DNA of 32,341 nucleotides from Rhodovibrionaceae bacterium (GTDB taxonomy: Bacteria; Pseudomonadota; Alphaproteobacteria; Kiloniellales; DSM-21159): contig JANQMX010000095.1 in the NCBI GenBank assembly GCA_028279885.1, positions 1 to 32,341 of the forward strand, read 5' to 3'. The notes under the pieces were generated by a model. That model saw only the letters and a program-made list of their open reading frames with translations. It was not told the DNA's origin and did not search any database. Below, piece after piece: positions 26,058-32,341 of the stretch (position 1 is the stretch's first letter; each line of letters starts with the position of its first letter). The position numbers and the translations under genes were made by a program.

Positions 26058-26174
26058 GACCAAATAGGGGCATTCTGTGGAGACTGCTGAAGCCACTCTC
26101 TGGGGATGTCGTTACGGCAGTCGCGCATAGATCGAGGCTTCCACTCTAGGTCGATGGTAACAAGGGACAGTAAC

Positions 26175-26588
26175 ATGAGCCGAGAAGCGGCGTTAGACGC
26201 AACCGCAGCGGTCCCCGCGACCGCGAAGACCGTGCTGATCGTGGAAGACAACGAGCTGAATATGAAGCTTTTCCACGATTTGCTCGAGGCTCACGGCTAC
26301 AACATTCTGCAGACCCGTGACGGCATGGAAGCGCTGCGTATTGCCCGGCAGCATCGGCCCGACCTGATTTTGATGGATATTCAACTGCCGGAGGTCTCCG
26401 GCCTTGAAGTCACCAAGTGGATCAAGGAGGACGACCAACTCCGCAGCATACCCGTGATCGCCGTCACAGCCTTTGCTATGAAGGGCGACGAAGAGAAAAT
26501 CAGAGAGGGTGGCTGCGAGGCCTATATTGCCAAACCGATTTCCGTCACCAGCTTCTTGGCAACGATCGAAGAGTTTCTCAGCGAATAA
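26175..26588 (+). CDS. divK: Cell-cycle single-domain response regulator DivK
   Basis: DivK is a receiver-only protein that carries phosphate between DivJ/PleC and binds DivL and PleD, controlling CtrA activity. The 137-residue protein has a 15-residue leader and then [20 protein letters not shown], nearly identical in style to Caulobacter DivK. Asp68 in [10 protein letters not shown] is the phosphoacceptor (Asp53 in Caulobacter). [25 protein letters not shown] holds the conserved Thr/Lys side. The ATG at 26175 follows AAGGGA at eight bases. pleD begins 27 bases after its stop, the standard alphaproteobacterial arrangement. The longer 5' frame has no ribosome site. Confidence 0.96.
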   Translation: MSREAALDATAAVPATAKTVLIVEDNELNMKLFHDLLEAHGYNILQTRDGMEALRIARQHRPDLILMDIQLPEVSGLEVTKWIKEDDQLRSIPVIAVTAFAMKGDEEKIREGGCEAYIAKPISVTSFLATIEEFLSE

Positions 26589-26615
26589 GCCTGCAGCAAG
26601 CAAGCAAACAAGCCA

Positions 26616-28019
26616 ATGACCGCCCGCATCCTCGTTGTCGACGACTTGGCGCCCAACGTGCGTGTGTTGGAAGCCAAGCTGTCCGCCGAGTACTTCGATG
26701 TCATCTCGGCCAACAGCGGGCCCGAGGGCATCAAGAAGGCGGAGAGCGAGGTTCCGGACCTCATCATCCTCGATGTCATGATGCCGGGCATGGACGGTTT
26801 CGAGACCTGCCGCCAGCTGCGCCAAAACCCCAAGACCCGCCACATCCCGGTGGTTATGCTGACGGCCCTGACCGAGGTTCAGGACCGCGTGCGGGGCTTG
26901 GAAGCGGGGGCAGACGACTTTCTGTCCAAACCGGTCAACGACGTGGCGCTTTTCGCCCGGGTACGATCGCTCATTCGGCTCAAGATGCTGATGGACGAGC
27001 TGCGTACGCGGCGGCTGACCCATGGGCTGGACGAGACCTTGGAGGCGCCGGACGCAGGCGATACAGGGGCCGGACGGATCCTGCTGGTGGAGGCCCACGA
27101 GCACAGCGCCAAGCGCCTCAAGAGCTACCTCGAAGGCGTCGGGCACGTCATCGAGATCGCTGACAACAGCGAAGAGGCGATTGCCAAAGCGAGACGCGAA
27201 GACTTCGACCTGGCGATCACCGCCATCGATTTGGGCGGAGAAGACGGCCTGCGGCTCTGCGGACAGTTTCGCTCCCACGAGCCCACGCGGCAGCTGCCGC
27301 TGCTTTTGACCCTGGAAGACGACGACCTCCCACGCCTGGCCAAAGGGCTGGACCTCGGTGTCACCGACTACGTCGTCAAGCCGATCGATCGCAACGAGCT
27401 TGCCGCGCGCGTCCGCACGCAAATCCGCCGCCGCCGCTACCATGATCAGCTGCGCGCCATGGTGGAGACCAGCGTCTCAATGGCCTTCGTGGACCCGCTC
27501 ACCGGCGCTTACAACCGGCGCTACATGATGGCGCATCTGGAGCGCAAGATCGCCGAGCTCGCCACCAACGGCGGCAAGCCGCTATCGGTCATGATGCTCG
27601 ACGTCGACCATTTCAAACGGATCAACGACACCTATGGTCACGCCGCCGGCGACGAGGTGCTGAAGGAGATCGTTCGCCGCATCAACGCCAGCACGCGCGA
27701 CCTCGATCTCCTGGCCCGCTTCGGGGGCGAGGAGTTCGCCCTGATCATGCCCGATACCTCGGAGCAGAACGCCCTTTCGATCGGCGAACGCTTGCGGCTT
27801 CAAATCGGCGACGCCAGCTTCAACGTCCCGAACTCCAGCGAGGCCATGAAGGTCACTATTTCCATTGGAATAACGTCCACGACGGACAGCGAGCAGGACA
27901 GCGGCCAGCTACTCGCCAAAGCGGATACGGCGCTCTATGCCGCCAAGCAGACCGGGCGCAACCGCGCCGTTCCGGCATCGACCATCGATTTGCCGCCGCC
28001 GCTGGCCGCAAACGGCTGA
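26616..28019 (+). CDS. pleD: Response regulator diguanylate cyclase PleD
   Basis: PleD makes cyclic-di-GMP at the cell pole after phosphorylation. It has 467 residues: REC1 (1-125) with phosphoacceptor Asp53, REC2 (about 153-270), then GGDEF (about 290-450). REC2 has Ala in place of the phosphoacceptor Asp (DLAITAIDLGG), as expected of an adaptor domain. The catalytic GGEEF is at 370-374. The product-inhibition I-site Arg361-x-x-Asp364 lies five residues before it, as in Caulobacter PleD. All features suggest a working, feedback-inhibited cyclase. It follows divK by 27 bases; the ribosome site is poor (AGCAAGCAAGCAAACAAG repeats), so it may depend on divK translation. Confidence 0.96.
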   Translation: MTARILVVDDLAPNVRVLEAKLSAEYFDVISANSGPEGIKKAESEVPDLIILDVMMPGMDGFETCRQLRQNPKTRHIPVVMLTALTEVQDRVRGLEAGADDFLSKPVNDVALFARVRSLIRLKMLMDELRTRRLTHGLDETLEAPDAGDTGAGRILLVEAHEHSAKRLKSYLEGVGHVIEIADNSEEAIAKARREDFDLAITAIDLGGEDGLRLCGQFRSHEPTRQLPLLLTLEDDDLPRLAKGLDLGVTDYVVKPIDRNELAARVRTQIRRRRYHDQLRAMVETSVSMAFVDPLTGAYNRRYMMAHLERKIAELATNGGKPLSVMMLDVDHFKRINDTYGHAAGDEVLKEIVRRINASTRDLDLLARFGGEEFALIMPDTSEQNALSIGERLRLQIGDASFNVPNSSEAMKVTISIGITSTTDSEQDSGQLLAKADTALYAAKQTGRNRAVPASTIDLPPPLAANG

Positions 28020-28035
28020 ACAGACGCCAAAAAGC

Positions 28036-28060
28036 AAAAAGGCGACCTGAAAAGGCCGCC
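28036..28060 (-). terminator. Intrinsic terminator of rpmG
   Basis: Read on the minus strand, GGCGGCCT-TTTC-AGGTCGCC forms an 8-bp stem (one G-U pair) and is followed by TTTTTGCTTTTT. It starts 27 bases after the rpmG stop. It also lies between the convergent pleD and rpmG, but has no T-tract on the plus strand. Confidence 0.85.
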
Positions 28061-28086
28061 CGTTCGATGCTTAGCCCGGCTAGGGC

Positions 28087-28254
28087 TTACTTCATCTTGC
28101 TTTCCTTGAAGACCACGTGCTTGCGCGCCACCGGGTCGTACTTCCGGAGCTGCATCTTTTCCGTAATGTTGCGCGGGTTCTTCTTCTTCACATAGAAGAA
28201 GCCGGTATCGGCCGTGCTGACCATCTTAACCCACTGTGTCACCGGCTTCGCCAT
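28087..28254 (-). CDS. rpmG: 50S ribosomal protein L33 (non-zinc form)
   Basis: This is a 55-residue ribosomal protein from the ATG at 28254, with AGGA eight bases upstream: [20 protein letters not shown] begins it, then [20 protein letters not shown] and a basic tail. There are no Cys residues, so it is the C-minus form that does not bind zinc. A longer 5' frame to 28278 is not needed. A promoter (28297-28324) and terminator (28036-28060) frame it, so it is monocistronic. Confidence 0.96.
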   Translation of the reverse strand: MAKPVTQWVKMVSTADTGFFYVKKKNPRNITEKMQLRKYDPVARKHVVFKESKMK

Positions 28255-28296
28255 GGCGATTTCCTCAAGAATAAGCACTGTTTCGCGAGAGCCGGG

Positions 28297-28324
28297 ACTG
28301 TACCCATATCCGGCTTCAAGTCAA
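28297..28324 (-). promoter_or_regulatory. Candidate sigma-70 promoter for rpmG
   Basis: On the minus strand, TTGACT (plus positions 28319-28324) and TACAGT (28297-28302) are 16 bases apart. They match the -35 and -10 consensus at 5 and 4 of 6. It lies between the NUDIX stop (28330) and rpmG. Confidence 0.6.
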
Positions 28325-28329
28325 GCATC

Positions 28330-29016
28330 CTACTCGGCGCCAGCGCCTCGCCGGAGAAGACGGTCTCCACGGCAGTAAAACAGCGGCGCCCGATGCTCGC
28401 CGGCCATCTTGCGCCAGCGTTTCAGCGCTTCCCCGATCACCAGAACGGTGATCTCCGGCATCGGCCTGCGCAGGGCTTCGTCGACCTGAAGCCAGCCGAT
28501 ATCCTCCAGCTCTCCGTCCCCGCCGCCGACCCGCTGCAAGCCTGCCCCGTCGGCCATGAAGAAGCGCGTGTGATAGCGAATGGGGCTGCCCACCGGCGTG
28601 ATGGCGCGGGCGATCAGCTGCAGACGCCCGAACGCCGGCTGCAGTCGCCGCCTGCGGTAGGCCTGCCAATGGGCCACCTCAGCCGGGGCGTCAGATGACA
28701 CGCTCTCGTCTTCCTCACCGAGCAAGGCTCCGGTTTCTTCGAAGCTCTCACGCAGGGCCGCGCGCGCGAAGGGCAGCAGATCTCGGACCGTCGCTGTATC
28801 GAGTGCTCCGGCCGGCCTCGGCAAATCCTCACGAAAGCCAGAAGCCGCACGATCGACCGCGGCGAGGCCGCCGCCGGGAACCACATAGACCGAGGGCATG
28901 AAGCGCGCGCTTGCAGAGCGGCGCCCTAAAAGGACGCTCAAGCCCTGGGGCTCTTCACGAAGCAACACCAAACCGGCTGAGGCACGTGGCCGGACCGCAA
29001 TGTCGGATGAGGGCAC
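28330..29016 (-). CDS. NUDIX hydrolase (NUDT19/RP2-like)
   Basis: This is a 228-residue NUDIX protein. VPGGGL near residue 47 and RESFEETGALLG near 88-99 form the Nudix box, but about 40 residues separate the glycine part from REUXEE in place of the usual short gap. That insertion is characteristic of the NUDT19/RP2 group, some members of which cleave CoA and related esters. Substrate here is unknown. The GTG at 29016 is the best initiator and lies 18 bases after the S41 stop, so the two genes form one unit. No Shine-Dalgarno is visible, consistent with coupled translation. Confidence 0.85.
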   Translation of the reverse strand: MPSSDIAVRPRASAGLVLLREEPQGLSVLLGRRSASARFMPSVYVVPGGGLAAVDRAASGFREDLPRPAGALDTATVRDLLPFARAALRESFEETGALLGEEDESVSSDAPAEVAHWQAYRRRRLQPAFGRLQLIARAITPVGSPIRYHTRFFMADGAGLQRVGGGDGELEDIGWLQVDEALRRPMPEITVLVIGEALKRWRKMAGEHRAPLFYCRGDRLLRRGAGAE

Positions 29017-29034
29017 GGAACGCCGCGTCGCGCC

Positions 29035-30612
29035 CTACTGGCGCAAGGACAAGCCGCTGCTCTTGGCTGGCGGAAAGGCCTCGGCCGTAGGCGCCAAGCC
29101 ACGTGCGGTGGCGAAGAGGCTGGGATCTTGCAGCAGCACCTTGGCAACCTCCAGGGACTGCTCAAGTCGGCTCTCGTCCGTCGGGCATTCTGCGCGCAGG
29201 GCCGCAAGCGCGTCTTCGTCCAGCGGGTCGACGCTCTGATGCTGAGTCCGCCAACTGATAAGAAACTCGCCGCGGCGTAGCCGCGAGGCAAAGTTCTCCT
29301 CCGCCGGATCGACGCCAACGACGCAAACATCTGGCAGGACGCCGCGGCGGTTTAGCGTGTAGCTGGAAGGAGCGTGGAAACGGGCCCAGGTGATGGTCAG
29401 CTCGCCTTCGTTCGGCAGCGGCACGACCTGCTGGACCGTGCCTTTACCGAAGGTGTTGCTCCCCACAACTACGGCTCGGCCGGTGTCTTGCAGGGCAGCA
29501 GCGACGATCTCCGCCGCCGATGCGGACAGACCGTTGACCAGCACGACGATCGGCCGATCGCCGGAGAAAGGTGGCTCGTCGCCGTCGAAATACTGATGGC
29601 TGTCGGGATGCCGGCCATGAGTCGAGACGATACGGCCACGCGGCGTGAAGAGGTCGGCCACCTCCACGGCCTGGTCGAGCAGGCCGCCGGGATTGTTGCG
29701 CAGATCAAGCACATAGCCGCGCAGCTTCGGGCCAAGCGCCTGCTTGCCCAGGATCATCTTGCGCCGCAGCGTCGAGGCGGTCGACTGGTTGAAGCTGAGA
29801 ATCTCGAGGTAAACGACGTCCTCTTCCAGACGGTAGCGGACCGTCTGTGGGACGATGTGATCGCGCGTTACGATGATCGGCAAGGGATGGGCCGACCCGG
29901 TCCGCTCGACCGTCAACAGCGCGCTGGAAGCGCGCGGACCGCGTAGATGGCCGACCGCTTCCCGTTGATCGAGACCGATAAGGCTTTGGCCATCCACCGC
30001 GACGATCAAGTCGTCGGCCTTGAGGCCGGCGCGCTCCGCCGGAGTCGCTTCCATGACGTCGATGATCAGCACGCCCTCTTCGACGACGTTGATGCGCACA
30101 CCGATGCCACCGAAGCCTTCCCGGCTCGCGCGGTGCTCACGTGCATCCGCCCGACCGGCATAGCGGGTATAGTCGTCCAGCTCTTCCAGGGTGCTGTCGA
30201 AGAAGGCTTCATAGATCTCTTCGGCAGTATTGGCCGCAATGACCGATGAGGCCATCTGCATCGTCGAGATCGCTTCGCTGGTCACCTTTGCCCAGCGGCC
30301 AGGGTGGTTGCTGCGCGGCCGCTCAAGCGCCACCAGTTGCTCCTCGTCACCCAAAATCTCGATCATGCCATCGCGGGCACGCACCGCAATGCGCGTATCC
30401 AGGAAGGCGAGATTCTCCAGGCCCGTCATGGTCAGCTCACCCAGGTCGAGGTCTTCGATATAGAGCGCATCGAAGTGATCGTAGGCGACCTGGAACACCC
30501 GCCCACCGTGGGCCTGGTCGTAATAGACCGGGTGCGGCTTGCTCGCCTGCTGGGAACAGGCGGCGAGCGCAAGCAAGACGAACAGGCTTAAAACTCTCTT
30601 GAAACTCAACAC
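29035..30612 (-). CDS. Lipoprotein S41 (C-terminal processing) peptidase
   Basis: This is a 525-residue protease from the GTG at 30612 (AGGAGG lies 11 bases upstream); the open frame runs 39 codons further but adds no plausible signal. The signal ends in Leu-Ala-Ala-Cys, so it should be lipidated in the cell envelope. A helical part (about 45-160) precedes the PDZ domain: GGIGVRINVVEEGVLIIDV and PAERAGLKADDLIVAVDG. The S41 catalytic pair is Ser in LSASAAEIV and Lys in NTFGKGTVQ. LDLRNNPGGLLDQAVEVAD is the conserved core. Function is processing or decay of envelope proteins, substrate unknown. A C-terminal basic Arg-rich segment follows. The NUDIX gene follows directly. Confidence 0.92.
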   Translation of the reverse strand: MLSFKRVLSLFVLLALAACSQQASKPHPVYYDQAHGGRVFQVAYDHFDALYIEDLDLGELTMTGLENLAFLDTRIAVRARDGMIEILGDEEQLVALERPRSNHPGRWAKVTSEAISTMQMASSVIAANTAEEIYEAFFDSTLEELDDYTRYAGRADAREHRASREGFGGIGVRINVVEEGVLIIDVMEATPAERAGLKADDLIVAVDGQSLIGLDQREAVGHLRGPRASSALLTVERTGSAHPLPIIVTRDHIVPQTVRYRLEEDVVYLEILSFNQSTASTLRRKMILGKQALGPKLRGYVLDLRNNPGGLLDQAVEVADLFTPRGRIVSTHGRHPDSHQYFDGDEPPFSGDRPIVVLVNGLSASAAEIVAAALQDTGRAVVVGSNTFGKGTVQQVVPLPNEGELTITWARFHAPSSYTLNRRGVLPDVCVVGVDPAEENFASRLRRGEFLISWRTQHQSVDPLDEDALAALRAECPTDESRLEQSLEVAKVLLQDPSLFATARGLAPTAEAFPPAKSSGLSLRQ

Positions 30613-30791
30613 GATGGATCGTGCCTCCTGCCGGCGATCACACAGGCTTGCAGTACAGCAGCTAGTGCAGGATAGCGTACTTACTATGGCCAGTCTGTGA
30701 TGGCGATAGAAAATCCCTGTCGAAGCCATTGTGACACGGCGGCGTGAAAGCTCGCTTAAAGTTCAATAAAAGACCACAGAATCCAAAGGTG

Positions 30792-32341
30792 TTAACGCCG
30801 CCGAGCCTTGCGGCGCGACCGAAAACCACCGCCGCGCAAAGGGTCCCAGCCGCCGGCCTCGGCCTCATCATCGTTTCCGCCCTGTTTGCGCGCCTTTTCG
30901 TCCAGCTCGAAAAGCAGAGACCCGCTCAAAGGCTCTGCCTCGCTGAGGCGAACCCTGAGAGCCTGACCGAGGCGGTAGCGGCGCCCCCACCGCCGCCCCT
31001 CGAGCCACTGCCGGTGCTCGTCATAGAGGTAGTAGTCGTCCGGTAGGCGCGAGATTGGGAGCAGCCCGTCGGCGCCGCTCTCCGACAGGCGCAGGAACAG
31101 CCCGAAGCGGTTCACGCCGCTGACCGTGGCCTCGAAGCGCGCGCCCACACGGTTGGCCAGGTAGGCAGCGGCTAGACGGTCCAGCGTATCCCGCTCGGCG
31201 GCGGCAGCCCGGCGCTCACATTCGCTGATCGCCTGCCCAACCTCCTCGAAGCGCGCCTCCTCCCCTTTCGGTAGGGCATCTTGCTTCTCAGCGAGAACCC
31301 GCAGCAACGCCCTGTGAACCAAAAGGTCGGCGTAGCGGCGAATCGGCGAGGTGAAATGGGCATAGCGCCGCAGCCCAAGGCCGAAATGCCCCAGATTATC
31401 CGGCGCATAGCGCGCCTGGCTTTGCGTGCGCAGAACCATCTGATTGACAACCACCGCGTGGTCGGTCCCTGCCGCCTGCTCCAGAAGCCGCATGAAGTGC
31501 TGCGGCCGCACCACCTGCCCCTTTGAAAAGCGCAGGCCGATCGTCTCCAGCACGCTTCTGAGCGCCTCGATCTTCGCCGGGTCCGGCGGCTCGTGGACCC
31601 GGTACATGCAGGGCTGACGGCGGGCCTCCAACTCGCTGGCCGCCGCCACGTTGGCCGCGATCATGAACTCTTCGATCAAGCGATGACTGTCCAGCCGCTG
31701 GCGGGTCTCGACTCCGGCGATCTCGCCCGTTTCGTCGAGCCGAATACGGCGCTCCGCCAAGTCGAGATCGAGCGCGCCGCGCCTCTTCCGCGCCGTGAGC
31801 AATGCCTGGTAAGCCCCGTAAAGCGCTGGCAAAAGTTCGTCGGCCAGGGCCTCGGGGATATCCCGCGCCCCGTCCTCCTCCACGCGCCCGTCGTGGCGAG
31901 CTTGCACCTGCGCATAGGTCAGCCGCGCGGCGGAACGCATCATCGCCCGCTCGAACCTGTGGCGCAGCAACGCCCCCTCGCCGTCTGTCCAGAGATGAAC
32001 GCAGAGGCAGGGGCGATCTTCCCCCGGCACCAACGAGCACCAGCCGTTGGAGAGCGCCTCCGGCAGCATGGGGACGACGCGGTCGGGGAAGTAAACGGAG
32101 TTGCCCCGTTTCTCAGCTTCCCGGTCCAGGGCGCTGCCCGGCCGCACATAGTGAGCGACATCGGCAATGGCGACGACCAGATGCCAACCGCCCTCGTTGG
32201 CGGGATCGTCAGCCGGTTCAGCGAAAACCGCATCGTCGAAATCACGCGCGTCAGCATCGTCGATGGTGACCAGCGGCAACGCCCTCAAGTCTTTCCGCCG
32301 ACCGAGCTCCGCTGCTTGGGCGGCTTCAGCCTCCGTAAGCG
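30792..32341 (-). CDS. rnr: Ribonuclease R (3' part; start lies beyond the window)
   Basis: This is a processive 3'-5' exoribonuclease of the RNB family that degrades structured RNA. About 516 residues are present and the frame stays open to the window edge, with the LPLVTIDDADARDFDDAV catalytic segment near the start of the visible part, so N-terminal helix-turn-helix and cold-shock domains are missing only because of the window. Relatives read TIDGEDARDFDD, so the Gly to Asp there is a small change. YAHFTSPIRRYADLLVHR (RNB core) and an S1 domain (FEATVSGVNRFGLFLRL) follow, with a short basic tail RRKARRR. RNase R over RNase II is favoured by the S1 plus basic tail. The 179-base gap to the S41 gene shows no strong terminator. 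Confidence 0.93.
   Translation of the reverse strand, partial: LTEAEAAQAAELGRRKDLRALPLVTIDDADARDFDDAVFAEPADDPANEGGWHLVVAIADVAHYVRPGSALDREAEKRGNSVYFPDRVVPMLPEALSNGWCSLVPGEDRPCLCVHLWTDGEGALLRHRFERAMMRSAARLTYAQVQARHDGRVEEDGARDIPEALADELLPALYGAYQALLTARKRRGALDLDLAERRIRLDETGEIAGVETRQRLDSHRLIEEFMIAANVAAASELEARRQPCMYRVHEPPDPAKIEALRSVLETIGLRFSKGQVVRPQHFMRLLEQAAGTDHAVVVNQMVLRTQSQARYAPDNLGHFGLGLRRYAHFTSPIRRYADLLVHRALLRVLAEKQDALPKGEEARFEEVGQAISECERRAAAAERDTLDRLAAAYLANRVGARFEATVSGVNRFGLFLRLSESGADGLLPISRLPDDYYLYDEHRQWLEGRRWGRRYRLGQALRVRLSEAEPLSGSLLFELDEKARKQGGNDDEAEAGGWDPLRGGGFRSRRKARRR

Noticed and set aside
26193-27443. 416-codon open frame opposite divK and pleD
   Set aside because: It spans two conserved genes and their gap, so it is a shadow of their codon use.
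28076-28092. Possible second hairpin AGCCCGGCTAGGGCT near the pleD and rpmG ends
   Set aside because: The stem is only five bases and no T-tract follows, so I rely on the stronger terminator at 28036-28060.

Overview
The window is a GC-rich, densely coded chromosomal segment that looks like a Rhodospirillales-type alphaproteobacterium (Kiloniella/Rhodovibrio-like groups fit). The evidence is the company of lineage markers: HdaA next to a PerM-like permease and purMN, DivK followed by the diguanylate cyclase PleD, a 46-residue aa3-oxidase subunit IV, an EipB/DUF1849 envelope protein, and a DinB polymerase with a Cys-rich N-terminal extension. I see no phage genes, transposases, CRISPR arrays, rRNA or tRNA genes. 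The window is core chromosome, not an accessory island.

Layout. 1-3062: the end of an unknown gene, a convergent ABC-F ATPase and a lipoprotein. 3300-5831: ndk with its own promoter and terminator, a tiny cytochrome oxidase subunit IV gene, then purM-purN read leftward. 5939-9699: a rightward run of DUF2066, AI-2E/PerM-type permease, hdaA and an atypical SDR. 9798-15736: a polyphosphate neighbourhood (CYTH-CHAD, SixA, PPK1, PPX) with a Pho-box-like element between the divergent sixA and ppk. 15752-19859: rnd plus an M23 peptidase leftward and aspS rightward. 19962-23730: a small lipoprotein, an agmatine-deiminase-like protein, a 2-hydroxyacid dehydrogenase, an EipB-like protein and a small membrane protein. 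23789-26007: a ROK kinase translationally coupled to dinB. 26012-28019: divK-pleD behind a cluster of TTAA motifs. 28087-32341: rpmG, a NUDIX hydrolase, a lipoprotein S41 protease and the 3' part of rnr.

Most genes are housekeeping: purine and nucleotide metabolism, replication control, polyphosphate turnover, RNA decay, translation and cell-cycle signalling. The points worth a second look are enzymes that keep their fold but lack expected catalytic residues. The agmatine-deiminase homologue has His->Asn and Cys->Gly at its two key positions. The SDR lacks the Tyr/Lys pair. The M23 peptidase has Asp for a zinc-ligand His. AspRS has a divergent motif 2. On the regulatory side there are a Pho-box candidate at ppk and a GAATC/TTAACC cluster before divK. 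I found no clear new multi-gene system; the nearest is the CYTH-CHAD/SixA/PPK/PPX group under a possible PhoB site.
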